Under the pieces are notes generated by a model, which did not search any database, had not been told where the DNA came from, and saw only the letters and a list, made by a program, of their open reading frames with translations. A stretch of DNA of 64,000 nt, taken from Stutzerimonas stutzeri. Lineage in GTDB: Bacteria > Pseudomonadota > Gammaproteobacteria > Pseudomonadales > Pseudomonadaceae. Shown here in pieces: positions 14,425-24,316 of this stretch; position 1 is the stretch's first letter; the number at the start of each line of letters is the position of its first letter. The translations under genes and the position numbers were made by a program. Where the stretch lies: positions 1-64,000 of the forward strand of contig NZ_POUT01000010.1 in the NCBI RefSeq assembly GCF_002890915.1, given 5' to 3'.

Positions 14425-14454
14425 ATTTCTGGCTTTTGTTCCTGGAGAAATGCG

Positions 14455-15642
14455 ATGCACAAGCAACGGCGTGGTTTCCTCAAGAAGGCGGTTCTGCTCG
14501 GTGCCGCCAGCCTGCTTCCTCTGGCCGCCTCGCTATCCGGCCCCGCGCTGGCGGAAGAGACGGTGAAGGTCGGTATCCTCCATTCGCTCACCGGAACCGT
14601 CGCGATCAGCGAGGCGTCCATCGTCGATGCCGAGCAACTGGCGATTGCCGAGATCAACGCGGCCGGAGGGGTACTGGGACGGACCATCGAGGCGATCGTC
14701 GAAGACGGCGCCAGCGACTGGCCGACCTATGCCGAGAAGGCGCGCAAGCTGCTCGAGAAGGATCGGGTCGCGGTGGTTTTCGGCGGCTATACCTCGGCGT
14801 CGCGCAAGGCGATCCTGCCGGTTTTCGAACGCAACAAGGGCTTGCTCTACTATCCGACCTTCTACGAGGGGCTGGAGCGCTCGCCGGCCATCATGTACAC
14901 CGGCCAGGAGGCCTCCCAGCAAACCATCGCCGCGGTCGACTGGCTGATGGAGAACAAGGGCAAGAGCGTCTACCTGATCGGTTCCGACTACATCTGGCCG
15001 CGCACCACCAACCGGATTTCGCGGGCGGCCATCGGCAAGAGGGGCGGCAGTGTGGTCGGGGAGGACTACTTCCCGCTGGGCCATATCGAGTTCTCCTCGG
15101 TAATCAACAAGATCAAGGCGGCCAAGCCGGACATCATCCTCTCGACCATGGTCGGTGGCTCCAACGTCGCTTTTCACAAGCAGCTACGAGCCGCCGGCAT
15201 CGACAGCAGCAACCAGACCCTGCTGGCCCTGGCGATTTCCGAGGAAGAGATCACCGGCATCGGTGCCGAGAACCTCGAGGGCTTCCTGACCTGCATGAGC
15301 TACTTCCAGAGCCTGCAGAATCCGGCCAACGAGCGCTTCGTCAAGGCCTTCAAGGCCCGCTACGGCGATAACCGGGTGATCGGCGACACCATGGCCGCGG
15401 CCTATACCGGCGTTCACCTGTGGAAGCAGGCGGTGGAAAAGGCGGGCAGCTTCGACGTACCCGCGGTGATCGCCGCATCCTCCGGACTGGTTCTCGAAGC
15501 GCCGGAAGGCGAAGTGCGGATGCACGAAAGCAACCACCATTTGTGGAAGCGCACCCGCATCGGCCAGATCCGTGCCGATGGTCAGATCGATGTGATCCAT
15601 GAGTCCGATCCCATCGAGCCCAATCCGTTCCCGTCTCTCTGA
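14455..15642 (+). CDS. urtA: Urea ABC transporter, substrate-binding protein
   Basis: Protein of 395 aa. It begins with a twin-arginine-type signal: MHKQRRGFLKKAV contains RRGFLK, then a hydrophobic stretch and a likely cut after ALA at residue 33. The mature part is a UrtA-type periplasmic binding protein (VKVGILHSLTGTVAISE; FGGYTSASRKAILPVFERNKGLLYYPTFYEG; DYIWPRTTNRISR). It binds urea and delivers it to UrtBCDE. GGAG precedes the start at 14455 with 9 nt spacing. It is the first gene of a long operon running through urease, preceded by a sigma-54 promoter and an attenuator. Confidence 0.93.
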   Translation: MHKQRRGFLKKAVLLGAASLLPLAASLSGPALAEETVKVGILHSLTGTVAISEASIVDAEQLAIAEINAAGGVLGRTIEAIVEDGASDWPTYAEKARKLLEKDRVAVVFGGYTSASRKAILPVFERNKGLLYYPTFYEGLERSPAIMYTGQEASQQTIAAVDWLMENKGKSVYLIGSDYIWPRTTNRISRAAIGKRGGSVVGEDYFPLGHIEFSSVINKIKAAKPDIILSTMVGGSNVAFHKQLRAAGIDSSNQTLLALAISEEEITGIGAENLEGFLTCMSYFQSLQNPANERFVKAFKARYGDNRVIGDTMAAAYTGVHLWKQAVEKAGSFDVPAVIAASSGLVLEAPEGEVRMHESNHHLWKRTRIGQIRADGQIDVIHESDPIEPNPFPSL

Positions 15643-15696
15643 CTCCGCTAGCGGGTGCGGCAAGTCTCGCGCCCGCCCTCGGCTACAGGTCTCGCA

Positions 15697-16599
15697 ATGA
15701 CTATCGAAACTCTGGCCTTACAGGTGTTCGGCGGCTTCTCGCTGTTCTCCGTGCTGGTGCTGATGGCCCTGGGGTTGACCATCGTGTTCGGCCTGATGGG
15801 CGTTATCAACATGGCTCACGGCGAGCTGATGGCGATGGGCGCCTACATGACCTACGTCACCGCGCAGGTCTTCCAGCGCTGGTTCCCCGAACTGATGGGC
15901 GCCTACTTCCTGGTCGGCATCCTGGTCGCCTTCGCCGCGACTTTCGCCTTCGGCTACCTGCTCGAACGCGGCTTCATCCGCTTCATGTACAACCGCCCGC
16001 TGGATACCCTGCTGGCCACCTGGGGGCTGTCGCTGGTGTTGCAGCAGGTCTTCCGCCAGGTCTTCGGTCCGAAGGAGGTCAGCGTACCCACCGTGGAGTG
16101 GCTGCAGGGCGCGGTGGTGCTCGCCGAGGGCGTGGCGCTGCCGCTCAATCGGATCTTCATCATCGGCCTCACGCTGGTGATCGCCGCGGCTGTCTTCCTG
16201 TTCCTCTATCGCAGCCGCTGGGGCCTGCGCATCCGCGCGGTGACGCAGAACCGCGCCATGGCCGGCGCCGCCGGGATCAACACGGCTCGGGTCGACGCGC
16301 TGACCTTCGCCCTCGGCTGTGGCCTGGCGGGCGTCGCAGGCAGCTCCTTCACCATGCTTGCCTCGACCGGTCCGGTGACGGGCCAACAGTATTTGGTGGA
16401 TACCTTCATCGTGGTGGTGTTCGGTGGTGTCGAGAGCCTGCTCGGGACCTTCCTCTCGGCCTTCGCGATCGGCCAGACGCAGATCCTGCTGGAGTACCTG
16501 ACCACCGGCTCGATGGCCAAGGCCATCACCCTGCTGGTGGTGATCGTCCTGCTGTTCTTCCGCCCCAACGGGCTGTTCGCTGCGAAAGTGAGACGCTGA
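15697..16599 (+). CDS. urtB: Urea ABC transporter permease UrtB
   Basis: Inner-membrane permease of 300 aa of the LivH type (about eight membrane segments). Signature stretches are LGLTIVFGLMGVINMAHGELMAMGAYMTY near the N-terminus and VVVFGGVESLLGTFLSAFAIGQTQILLEY near residues 240-268. It forms the urea channel with UrtC. The start at 15697 (MTIETLALQVFGG) is chosen from family alignment, with AGG 8 nt upstream; a start 42 nt further up would add an unlikely Pro/Ser-rich lead. UrtB proteins in some species carry a long periplasmic N-terminal domain; this one does not. Confidence 0.92.
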   Translation: MTIETLALQVFGGFSLFSVLVLMALGLTIVFGLMGVINMAHGELMAMGAYMTYVTAQVFQRWFPELMGAYFLVGILVAFAATFAFGYLLERGFIRFMYNRPLDTLLATWGLSLVLQQVFRQVFGPKEVSVPTVEWLQGAVVLAEGVALPLNRIFIIGLTLVIAAAVFLFLYRSRWGLRIRAVTQNRAMAGAAGINTARVDALTFALGCGLAGVAGSSFTMLASTGPVTGQQYLVDTFIVVVFGGVESLLGTFLSAFAIGQTQILLEYLTTGSMAKAITLLVVIVLLFFRPNGLFAAKVRR

Positions 16600-16600
16600 C

Positions 16601-17731
16601 ATGACCGACAAGACTTTCGGACGGCAGACGCTGTTCGATCCCAATCGCCGCCATTGGCGCGACGGGCTGCGGCTCGTCGAGCGCCACAGCCTCGCCTGGA
16701 TGGCCCTGCTGTTGCTGGTGGTGTTGCCGCTGTGCCTGGGTGACTTCCGCCTGGGCCTGGCCGGCAAGTACCTGAGCCTGGCGTTCTGCGCCGTCGGCAT
16801 GGTGCTGATCTGGGGCTACGGCGGCATTCTCAGCCTGGGGCAGGGGGTTTTCTTCGGCCTGGGCAGCTACATGACCGCCATGTTCCTCAAGCTGGAGGCC
16901 GCCGCCAACGACCCGGCGGCCAGCGCCCTGGCGTCGTTCTACGGATCGAGCCTGCCGGACTTCATGATCTGGAACAGCGTGGAGGCGCTGCCCTGGTGGT
17001 GGCGGCCGTTCGAGTCGGCGACCTTCACCCTGCTGGCGATCCTGACGATCCCGGCGTTGCTGGCCTTCGGGTTCAGCTACGCCTACTTCAAGAAGCGGGT
17101 CGGCGGGGTCTACTTCTCGATCATCACCCTGTCGCTGTCGGCGATCATGGCCCTGCTGATCATCGGCCAGCAGGGCTATACCGGCGGGGTGAACGGCCTG
17201 ACCGACTTCAAGACCGCGCTGGGCTTCGACCTGCAGGCGCCGAGCGCGCCGTGGATGCTCTACCTGGCCACCGTATTACTGCTGCTCGGCTGCGTGCTGG
17301 CAGGTCGCTTCATCGTCCACAGCCGGCTCGGCCGGGTGGTGGTGGCGATCCGCGACCGCGAGGATCGGGTGCGCTTCTCCGGCTACGACACGGCGCTGTT
17401 CAAGGCCTTCGTCTTCGCCGTGGCGGCGCTGTTCTCGGCCATTGGCGGAGTGATGTTCACCCTCCAGGTGGGGCTTGCCTCGCCGTCGCTGGTGGGCATC
17501 ATCCCGTCCACCGAGATCGTCATCTATGCCGCGCTCGGCGGGCGCCTGTCGCTGGTCGGAGCGATCTACGGGACCTTGCTGATTGGTGCGGCGAAGACCT
17601 ACTTCTCGGAGAACTTCGTCAGCGTCTGGCAGTACTTCATCGGCGTGCTGTTCATGGTGGTGGTGCTGTTCCTGCCCAGCGGCCTGGCCGGCCTGCTGCA
17701 ACGCCTGGGTGGCCGGAAGGAGGCACGATGA
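16601..17731 (+). CDS. urtC: Urea ABC transporter permease UrtC
   Basis: LivM-type inner-membrane permease of 376 aa. LCFAVGMVLIWGYGGILSLGQG-like sequence (here LAFCAVGMVLIWGYGG, about residues 60-75) and LIIGQQGYTGGVNGLTDF are typical of UrtC. The C-terminus has the EAA-like region and VLFLPSGLAGLL. It begins one base after the urtB stop codon and overlaps urtD by 4 nt. It pairs with UrtB and is driven by the UrtD and UrtE ATPases. Confidence 0.93.
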   Translation: MTDKTFGRQTLFDPNRRHWRDGLRLVERHSLAWMALLLLVVLPLCLGDFRLGLAGKYLSLAFCAVGMVLIWGYGGILSLGQGVFFGLGSYMTAMFLKLEAAANDPAASALASFYGSSLPDFMIWNSVEALPWWWRPFESATFTLLAILTIPALLAFGFSYAYFKKRVGGVYFSIITLSLSAIMALLIIGQQGYTGGVNGLTDFKTALGFDLQAPSAPWMLYLATVLLLLGCVLAGRFIVHSRLGRVVVAIRDREDRVRFSGYDTALFKAFVFAVAALFSAIGGVMFTLQVGLASPSLVGIIPSTEIVIYAALGGRLSLVGAIYGTLLIGAAKTYFSENFVSVWQYFIGVLFMVVVLFLPSGLAGLLQRLGGRKEAR

Positions 17732-18465
17732 GCAACCTGCTGCTGTCCGTCGAGGACCTGAGCGTGTCCTTCGACGGTTTCAAGGCGGTCGATGGCCTCA
17801 ACTTCTATGTCGAGGAAAACCAGGTGCACGTGGTGATCGGCCCCAACGGCGCGGGCAAGACCACGCTGCTGGACATGATCTGCGGCAAGACCCGGCCCAG
17901 CGCCGGCAGCATCCTGTTCCGCGACCTGCAGTTGGTGAACCGACCCGAGTACCTGATCACCCGCGCCGGTGTCGGCCGCAAGTTCCAGACTCCCTCGGTG
18001 TACGAGGATCTCACGGTGATGGAGAACCTCGACATCTCCTCGCCGCGCCAGCGCTCGCTGTTCGGCTGCCTGTTCTTCCGCCGCGACCGTGCGCTGGTCG
18101 AGCGGATCGAGGCGGTCGCCGAGCAGGTCTTTCTGCGCGACCAACTCGGGCGCAAGGCCGGGCTGCTGTCCCACGGCGAGAAACAATGGCTGGAGATCGG
18201 CATGCTGCTGATGCAGGAGCCGCAACTGCTGCTGCTCGACGAGCCGGTGGCGGGCATGAGCGCCGGCGAGCGCGAGAAAACCGCCATCCTGCTGCGGCAG
18301 ATCGCCCGGGGCCGCTCGATGGTGATCATCGAGCACGACATGGAGTTCGTGAAATCGGTCGCCGACCGGGTCACCGTGCTGCACCAGGGCCGGACCCTGG
18401 CCAGCGGCTCGATGGATCACGTGCAGAACGACCCGCGGGTCATCGACGTCTATCTGGGGCACTGA
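17728..18465 (+). CDS. urtD: Urea ABC transporter ATP-binding protein UrtD
   Basis: LivG-type ATPase of 245 aa. Walker A is GPNGAGKTT (about residues 37-45). The signature region reads LSHGEKQWLEIGMLL rather than the common LSGGQ, which is normal for this family, and Walker B LLLLDEPVAGM follows at about 166-176. The H-loop is IIEHDMEF. GGAGG lies 6 nt before the start, which overlaps the urtC stop (ATGA). It energises urea import at the cytoplasmic face with UrtE. Confidence 0.94.
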   Translation: MSNLLLSVEDLSVSFDGFKAVDGLNFYVEENQVHVVIGPNGAGKTTLLDMICGKTRPSAGSILFRDLQLVNRPEYLITRAGVGRKFQTPSVYEDLTVMENLDISSPRQRSLFGCLFFRRDRALVERIEAVAEQVFLRDQLGRKAGLLSHGEKQWLEIGMLLMQEPQLLLLDEPVAGMSAGEREKTAILLRQIARGRSMVIIEHDMEFVKSVADRVTVLHQGRTLASGSMDHVQNDPRVIDVYLGH

Positions 18466-18468
18466 AGC

Positions 18469-19158
18469 ATGCTGACGATCAAACACCTCGACGTTTTCTA
18501 TGGCGACAGCCAGGTGTTGCACGACATCGGCTTCGAGCTCGCGCCTGGCGAGTCTTTGGCGATCATGGGGCGCAACGGCATGGGCAAGACCACCCTGCTG
18601 AAAAGCCTGATCGGCCTGCTGCCGGCGCGCTCCGGCAGCATCGAGCTGGAAGGGCGTGAGTTGCTGGGATGCCGGAGCTACGAGCGGGTGGCCGCCGGAC
18701 TCGGCTTCGTCCCCCAGGGACGGATGATCTTTCCCTTCCTGAGCGTCGAGGAAAACATCCGCAGCGGCATGGAAGGCAGCCGCGACGGCCAGGTTCCCGA
18801 CTATGTCTATGAGTACTTCCCGGTCCTCTTCGAGATGCGCCGGCGCAAGGGCGGCAACCTGTCCGGTGGCCAGCAGCAGCAACTGGCAATCGCCCGGGCG
18901 CTGGTCTCCAACCCCCGGGCGCTGATCCTCGACGAGCCCACCGAGGGCATCCAGCCCTCGATCATCAAGGACATCGCGCGAACCCTGAACCTGCTGCGCA
19001 GGGACCGCGGCTTCGCGCTGATCGTCAGCGAGCAGGTGCTGTCGTTCGCCCTGGAGGTCGCCGACCGCTTCCTGATCATCGAGAAGGGCCGCTTCGTCCA
19101 CCACGACCGGCGGGAAGACGTCGATCGCGAAAAGATCCTGCGTTACCTGACCATCTGA
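18469..19158 (+). CDS. urtE: Urea ABC transporter ATP-binding protein UrtE
   Basis: LivF-type ATPase of 229 aa. Walker A is GRNGMGKTT (about residues 36-44), the signature [16 protein letters not shown] (about 132-147), Walker [14 protein letters not shown] (about 154-166) and the H-region ends SEQVLSF. It forms the ATPase pair with UrtD. It starts 3 nt after the urtD stop, and ureE follows after 11 nt, so transporter and urease genes lie in one transcript. Confidence 0.94.
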   Translation: MLTIKHLDVFYGDSQVLHDIGFELAPGESLAIMGRNGMGKTTLLKSLIGLLPARSGSIELEGRELLGCRSYERVAAGLGFVPQGRMIFPFLSVEENIRSGMEGSRDGQVPDYVYEYFPVLFEMRRRKGGNLSGGQQQQLAIARALVSNPRALILDEPTEGIQPSIIKDIARTLNLLRRDRGFALIVSEQVLSFALEVADRFLIIEKGRFVHHDRREDVDREKILRYLTI

Positions 19159-19169
19159 GGAGTCTTCCC

Positions 19170-19616
19170 ATGCTGATACTCGACCGCATCGTCGGGCAGG
19201 CCAGCGATCCGCGGATCGCCGAGCGCCTGCACACCCTGGAGCATGCCGGCCAGGTGGAGACACTGAGCCTTTCCGTCGCGGATATCCAGCGGCGTCGCCT
19301 GCGCCTGCTCAGCGACCGTGGCACGGACTGCGCGATCCGCCTGGAGCGCCACCAGCAACTGAGCAACGGCGCGGTGCTGGTGCTCGAAGGCGAGCGCGCC
19401 ATCGTCGTGCAGACGGAGGCGTCGCGCTATCTGGAGCTGTTTGCACGGGATGCCGCCGCCGCCCTGGAGCTGGGCTACTTCGCCGGCAACATGCATTGGA
19501 AAGTGCGTTTCGCCGGGGAGCGCCTGCAGGTGCTGCTGGCCGGCGCCGAAGCCGATTACCTGGAACGGCTCGCCCCGTTGCTGGCGGACGGCCGCGTGGA
19601 GCGTTGCCCGGCATGA
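19170..19616 (+). CDS. ureE: Urease accessory protein UreE (nickel metallochaperone)
   Basis: Protein of 148 aa. The N-terminal peptide-binding domain is followed by the metal-binding domain with the conserved block [16 protein letters not shown] (about residues 102-117), in which the His binds nickel at the dimer interface. The His-rich tail seen in Klebsiella UreE is absent. UreE hands nickel to UreG for insertion into urease. GGAG lies before the start, and the 3' end overlaps ureF by 4 nt (ATGA). Placement of ureE and ureF before the structural genes, directly after urtE, is unusual. Confidence 0.88.
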   Translation: MLILDRIVGQASDPRIAERLHTLEHAGQVETLSLSVADIQRRRLRLLSDRGTDCAIRLERHQQLSNGAVLVLEGERAIVVQTEASRYLELFARDAAAALELGYFAGNMHWKVRFAGERLQVLLAGAEADYLERLAPLLADGRVERCPA

Positions 19617-20338
19617 GCGCACTGGCCAGCCGCCTGGCTGCATTGCAGCAGGCCGACAGTTTCTTTCCCGGCGGCGCGGTGGCCTGGTCCTGGGGCCTGG
19701 AGACACTGCTTGCCGACGGCCGTCTGGAGGCCGCGGTTGCCGGGCCTCGGCGTCAGCGTGGCATCCGCGTGGCCCGCAGCGACTGCCTGCTCGGCTTCGT
19801 CGAGGGCCAGTTGCGCCATCGTTGGAACGGCTTCGATCGTGCCTTCCTGATGGCCGCCTGGCAGGCGGCCGGGGAACTGCCACGCCTGCTGGAGCTGGAC
19901 GCGCGAATCGAGGCGCTGACGCTGGCCGCCGAGTTGCGCGAGGGCTCGCGGCGCCTGGGGCTGTCGTTGCTCGGCGTGCATGCCGGCCTGGGCACGCCGG
20001 GAGCCACAGGCTATCGCGGCGCAATACAGGCGGGGCGGGCACCTGGCCACTTGCCGGTGGTCCAGGGGTTGGTCTGGCGGGCATTGGGCATGAATGCCAT
20101 GGACTGCCAACTGGCCGCGGCGCACAGCCTTTGCACCGGCCTGGCCAGCGCCGCACTGCGCCTCGGACTGCTCGGCCATCTCGAGGCGCAGCAGGTGCTG
20201 ACGCGTATCCAGCCGGTGCTGCTCGAGCTGCTGGCCGAGCCGCCGGCCGACCCCGAACAGGTGCAGGGGTTCTCGCCGCTGGCGGAGATCGCCGTGATGC
20301 GCCACGAAACCCAGGCCCTGCGCCTGTTCGCCAACTGA
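19613..20338 (+). CDS. ureF: Urease accessory protein UreF
   Basis: All-helical protein of 241 aa. The UreF N-terminal signature is visible as [20 protein letters not shown] (residues about 14-33). Further family blocks are [16 protein letters not shown], and [20 protein letters not shown] (about 140-160). It forms the UreDFG complex that carboxylates the active-site Lys and delivers nickel. The start at 19613 overlaps ureE by ATGA. The central part ([20 protein letters not shown]) is more basic than usual and diverges from typical Pseudomonas UreF. Confidence 0.85.
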   Translation: MSALASRLAALQQADSFFPGGAVAWSWGLETLLADGRLEAAVAGPRRQRGIRVARSDCLLGFVEGQLRHRWNGFDRAFLMAAWQAAGELPRLLELDARIEALTLAAELREGSRRLGLSLLGVHAGLGTPGATGYRGAIQAGRAPGHLPVVQGLVWRALGMNAMDCQLAAAHSLCTGLASAALRLGLLGHLEAQQVLTRIQPVLLELLAEPPADPEQVQGFSPLAEIAVMRHETQALRLFAN

Positions 20339-20366
20339 CCCTGTTTTTTACCGAGAGGACACAGCG

Positions 20367-21062
20367 ATGCTGCTGACCCCCACCGAGCTCGAACGGCTCA
20401 CCCTGTATACGGCCGCCGAACTGGCGCGCAAACGGCGTGGCAAGGGCCTGCGCCTGAACTTCCCCGAAGCCTCGGCGCTGATCGCCGACGAGATACTGGA
20501 AGGCGCCCGCGAGGGGCGCAGCGTCGCCGAGCTGATCGGCTTCGGCTCGACCCTGCTGAGCAGCGACGACGTGATGTCCGGCGTCGCCGAGTTGCTGCCG
20601 GTGCTGCAGGTCGAGGCGACCTTTCCCGATGGCACCAAGCTGGTCACCGTGCACCAGCCGATCCGTCCCGGCCGCGAGATGCGCACGCTGGAACGGTTGC
20701 CCGGCGAGGTCATCACCCCGGACGGCGAGATTCGCCTCAACAGCGGCCGCCGGCGAGCCGCCCTGCGCGCACTGAATACCGGCGACCGGCCGGTGCAGGT
20801 CGGCAGCCACTACCACTTCTTCGAGGTCAATCGGAACCTCGATTTCCCCCGTGAACTGGCGTTCGGCATGCACCTCGACATTCCCGCCGGCACCGCCGTG
20901 CGCTTCGAGCCCGGCGAGGAACGCGAGGTGGAGCTGGTCGAGTTCGGCGGCAGCGGCGACATCCACGGCTTCAGCGGCCTGACCAACGGCAACCTGCGCG
21001 ACCCGGCGTGCAGGGCGGCTGCCCTGGAGAAGGCCCGGGCACAGGGTTTCAAGGGAGCGTGA
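20367..21062 (+). CDS. ureAB: Urease gamma/beta subunit fusion (UreAB)
   Basis: Protein of 231 aa combining two urease subunits. Residues 1-100 are the gamma subunit ([48 protein letters not shown]). From about residue 108 comes the beta subunit ([66 protein letters not shown]). Most pseudomonads encode these as separate ureA and ureB. Fused forms are known from Helicobacter and from some accessory ureases. GAGAGG precedes the start, and ureC follows after one base. Confidence 0.93.
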   Translation: MLLTPTELERLTLYTAAELARKRRGKGLRLNFPEASALIADEILEGAREGRSVAELIGFGSTLLSSDDVMSGVAELLPVLQVEATFPDGTKLVTVHQPIRPGREMRTLERLPGEVITPDGEIRLNSGRRRAALRALNTGDRPVQVGSHYHFFEVNRNLDFPRELAFGMHLDIPAGTAVRFEPGEEREVELVEFGGSGDIHGFSGLTNGNLRDPACRAAALEKARAQGFKGA

Positions 21063-21063
21063 C

Positions 21064-22776
21064 ATGGCGACCATGACGAGAAAGGACTATGCGGCCATGT
21101 TCGGCCCGACCACCGGCGACGCGGTTCGCCTCGGCGATACCTCGCTGCTGGCCGAGGTCGAGCACGACTACGCGGTGCCCGGCGACGAGTGCCTACACGG
21201 CGGCGGCAAGACACTGCGCGACGGCATGGGCCTGATGCCCGGCCATGACAGTGCCGACGGTGCGCTGGACATGCTGATCTGCAATGCGCTGATCATCGAT
21301 CCGGTGCTGGGCGTGGTGAAGGGCGACATCGGCATCAAGGACGGCCTGATCGTCGCCGTCGGCAAGGCCGGCAACCCGCAGACCATGGACGGCGTGCATC
21401 CGCGGCTGATCTGCGGCGTGGCCACCACGGTGCGTGATGCCGAAGGACTGATCGTCACGCCGGGCGGAATCGACGTGCATGTTCACTTCGACTCGGCACA
21501 GCTCTGCGAGCACGCCCTGGCCAGCGGCCTGACCACCCTGATCGGTGGCTCGCTGGGCCCTATCACCGTCGGCATCGACTGCGGCGGCGAATGGAACGTC
21601 GGCAAGATGCTGCAGGCCTCGGAGGCCTGGCCGATCAACTTCGGCTTCCTCGGTCGCGGCAATTCCAGCAAGCCGGAGTCTCTGCTCGGCCAACTCCGCG
21701 GCGGCTGCCTGGGCCTGAAGATCCACGAGGACTGGGGCGCCATGCCGGCGGTGATCGACACCTGTCTGACGGTGGCCGACGAGCACGACTTCCAGGTGCA
21801 GCTGCATACCGACACCCTCAACGAGTCGGGTTTCCTCGAGGACACCCTGGCCGCTATCGGCGAGCGCACCATCCACATGTATCACACCGAAGGCGCCGGC
21901 GGCGGCCATGCGCCGGACATCATCAGCGTCGCCGGCAAGGCCAACTGCATTCCTTCGTCGACCAACCCGACCAATCCCTACACGATCAATACCTTCGACG
22001 AACACCTGGACATGATCATGGTCTGCCATCACCTCAACCCCGCGGTGCCGGAGGACGTGGCCTTCGCCGAATCGCGAGTGCGGGCGCAGACCATCGCCGC
22101 CGAGGACATCCTGCACGACACCGGGGCGATTTCCATTCTCGGCTCCGACAGCCAGGGCATGGGGCGCATCAACGAGGTGATCACCCGTACCTGGCAACTG
22201 GCCTCGAAGATGAAGGACCAGCGCGGCCGCCTGCCGCAGGAGCGCAGCCGTATCGGTGACAACGAGCGGATCAAGCGCTACATCGCCAAGTACACCATCA
22301 ACGCCGCCAGGGTATTCGGTATCGACCGCTACATCGGCTCCATCGAACCGGGCAAGCTCGCCGACCTGGTGCTCTGGCGCCCGGCGTTCTTCGGCAGCAA
22401 ACCGGAACTGGTGATCAAGGGCGGCTTCATCGTGCACGCCGTGATGGGCGATTCGGCCGCCTCGCTGTACACCTGCGAGCCCCTGGTGATGCGCCCGCAA
22501 TGGGGTGCCTTCGGCGAGGCCAAGCAGGCGCTGTCGGTGAACTTCGTCAATCGCCTGGCCGTCGAGGCGGACACTGCCGCCAGACTCGGACTGAAGAAGC
22601 CGCTGCTGCCGGCGGTCGGCACGCGCGGCCTGAGCAAGGCCGACATGCTGCACAACGATGCCTGCCCGGACATTCGCGTCGACCCGCAGACCTTCGATGT
22701 CTACGCCGACGGCGAGCGTCTGTCCTGCGACCCGGTGAGCGAAGTGCCGCTGGGGCAACGCTACATGCTGCGCTGA
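21064..22776 (+). CDS. ureC: Urease alpha subunit (catalytic)
   Basis: Protein of 570 aa that hydrolyses urea to ammonia and carbamate. The dinuclear nickel ligands are identifiable: His139 and His141 (GIDVHVHF), the carbamylated Lys219 ([10 protein letters not shown]), His248, His274 ([14 protein letters not shown]) and Asp362 (GSDSQ). The flap Cys321-His322 (VCHHL) is conserved. The sequence after the first His pair, [10 protein letters not shown], departs from the usual HxHFI-PQ motif, and numbering is shifted by about three residues there, marking a divergent urease lineage. Nothing essential is missing. It is transcribed with ureAB and its maturation genes. Confidence 0.96.
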   Translation: MATMTRKDYAAMFGPTTGDAVRLGDTSLLAEVEHDYAVPGDECLHGGGKTLRDGMGLMPGHDSADGALDMLICNALIIDPVLGVVKGDIGIKDGLIVAVGKAGNPQTMDGVHPRLICGVATTVRDAEGLIVTPGGIDVHVHFDSAQLCEHALASGLTTLIGGSLGPITVGIDCGGEWNVGKMLQASEAWPINFGFLGRGNSSKPESLLGQLRGGCLGLKIHEDWGAMPAVIDTCLTVADEHDFQVQLHTDTLNESGFLEDTLAAIGERTIHMYHTEGAGGGHAPDIISVAGKANCIPSSTNPTNPYTINTFDEHLDMIMVCHHLNPAVPEDVAFAESRVRAQTIAAEDILHDTGAISILGSDSQGMGRINEVITRTWQLASKMKDQRGRLPQERSRIGDNERIKRYIAKYTINAARVFGIDRYIGSIEPGKLADLVLWRPAFFGSKPELVIKGGFIVHAVMGDSAASLYTCEPLVMRPQWGAFGEAKQALSVNFVNRLAVEADTAARLGLKKPLLPAVGTRGLSKADMLHNDACPDIRVDPQTFDVYADGERLSCDPVSEVPLGQRYMLR

Positions 22777-22790
22777 TACGAGGAACCATC

Positions 22791-23432
22791 ATGCATTCAT
22801 CGACCGCACCGGCCTGCGTCCATCCGGGGGCCGCCCGCGTCGGCATCGGCGGCCCGGTAGGGTCGGGCAAGACCCGCCTGCTGGAACAGTTGATTCCACG
22901 CTTCATTGCCCGCGGCACGCAACTGGCCGTGATCACCAACGACCTGGCGACCCGAGAGGACGCCGAGCGCGTCCAGCGCAGCGGCCTGATCGACCCGCGA
23001 CGGGTACGCGCGGTGGAGACCGGCGCCTGCCCGCACACCGCGATCCGCGAGGACCCGACGCTGAACCTGCAGACCGCCGACGAGCTGGAGGCGCTGTATC
23101 CGGATCTGGACCTGATTCTCATCGAGTCCGGCGGCGACAACCTGGCCTCGACCTTCTCGCTGGATCTGGTCGACTATTGGCTCTTCGTCATCGACGTCGC
23201 CGGTGGCGACGACATTCCACGAAAGCGGGGGCCCGGCGTGCTCGGCTGCGACCTGCTGGTGGTCAACAAGTACGACCTGGCGCCCCATGTCGGGGTCGAT
23301 CTGGCGCGCATGCGCCACGAATCCGCTCTGGCGCGTGGAGAGCGGCCGGTGCTGTTCACCAACTGCGCCAGTGGCGACGGCGTCGAGGCGGTGGTCGAAG
23401 CCATCGCCCAATCCGTGTTGTTCGATCGATGA
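22791..23432 (+). CDS. ureG: Urease accessory GTPase UreG
   Basis: SIMIBI-class GTPase of 213 aa. The P-loop is GGPVGSGKT (about residues 20-28), the metal/invariant CPH motif is [14 protein letters not shown] (about 72-85), with ESGGDNL (about 110-116) and the guanine-specificity NKYD (about 161-164). It hydrolyses GTP to drive nickel insertion with UreDEF. AGGAA precedes the start. There is no His-rich N-terminus. The stop codon overlaps the ureD start. Confidence 0.94.
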   Translation: MHSSTAPACVHPGAARVGIGGPVGSGKTRLLEQLIPRFIARGTQLAVITNDLATREDAERVQRSGLIDPRRVRAVETGACPHTAIREDPTLNLQTADELEALYPDLDLILIESGGDNLASTFSLDLVDYWLFVIDVAGGDDIPRKRGPGVLGCDLLVVNKYDLAPHVGVDLARMRHESALARGERPVLFTNCASGDGVEAVVEAIAQSVLFDR

Positions 23433-24274
23433 TGACGTCCGCACTCTGGTCCTGCGAATCGTCCGAGCAGGCGCGGCTGTCGTTCGCCCGGGCGCCGGAT
23501 GGTACCAGCTACATTGCCCGTCAGCAGGTCGGCTATCCGTTCCATCTTGGTCGCAACCTGCGGCTGCCCGGCGATCCGCCTGGAATGGCCGCGGCCTATC
23601 TGCAGTCGTGTTCAGGCGGCGTTTTCGCCGGCGAGGACCTCGGCCTGCTCCTGCATGCGGGAGCAGGCGCCCAGGCTCACCTGAGCACAGGGGCGGCGAC
23701 CATCGCCCACGCCATGCGCGAGCGTCCTGCGCGCCAGCGCGTGCGACTCGAGGCCGAGTCCGGCGCGCTGCTGGAATACCTGCCGCTGGCGACCATCCTG
23801 TTTCCCGGCGCGCGCCTGCACAGCCGGATCGAGGCGGTGCTGCATCCGGGCGCACGGATGCTGCTCAGCGATGCCTTCTGTGCGCATGCGCCGGAGGGCG
23901 AGGGCGGGGTGTTCGGCTGGTACCGCGCCGACCTCGACGTGCGCACGGTGGATGGCCGCTTGTTGGCCGCCGACCGGCTGTACGTCGAGGGCGCGGATTT
24001 CCAGCGCGGCCTGCCCGGTATCAGCGACGGCGTGCGTGTACTCGGTACCTTCCTGTCGCTCGGCGAGGGGCCGCCGCCGTGCGCTGCGCTGCGTGCCGCG
24101 CTGGAGGGGATCGACGGGCTGTACGCCGGTGTCAGTGTGCTGCCCGGCGATTGCGGGGCGATGGTGCGCCTGGCCGCAGTCGGCGCGCCCGAGCTGCGCC
24201 GGGGCCTGCATGCGGCCTGGGCAGCGATGCGCCTGGAGTTCACCGGCAGGGCACCGGCGATGCGGCGCAGGTAG
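23429..24274 (+). CDS. ureD: Urease accessory protein UreD (UreH)
   Basis: Protein of 281 aa of the UreD family, the scaffold that docks UreFG onto apo-urease. Matching blocks are [35 protein letters not shown] (about residues 54-88) and [18 protein letters not shown] (about 104-121). ATGATG allows a start at 23429 or 23432; the first overlaps the ureG stop. ureD is last in this operon, whereas in many bacteria it comes first. Downstream it converges with nikR. Confidence 0.87.
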   Translation: MMTSALWSCESSEQARLSFARAPDGTSYIARQQVGYPFHLGRNLRLPGDPPGMAAAYLQSCSGGVFAGEDLGLLLHAGAGAQAHLSTGAATIAHAMRERPARQRVRLEAESGALLEYLPLATILFPGARLHSRIEAVLHPGARMLLSDAFCAHAPEGEGGVFGWYRADLDVRTVDGRLLAADRLYVEGADFQRGLPGISDGVRVLGTFLSLGEGPPPCAALRAALEGIDGLYAGVSVLPGDCGAMVRLAAVGAPELRRGLHAAWAAMRLEFTGRAPAMRRR

Positions 24275-24286
24275 GGCGGTCGCAGC

Positions 24287-24298
24287 AACAGACCCTAG
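24287..24298. repeat. Solitary MITE terminal sequence, AACAGACCCTAG
   Basis: Twelve bases identical to the right end of the MITE at 30362-30632, lying between the convergent ureD and nikR genes. No partner end is visible nearby, so it is a remnant or chance. Confidence 0.35.
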
Positions 24299-24316
24299 AT
24301 GCAGATGCTCGCGCTT

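Noticed and set aside
21193-22758. A 521-codon minus-strand frame opposite ureC
   Set aside because: Same codon-bias artefact: it mirrors the urease alpha gene and has no family features or ribosome binding site.
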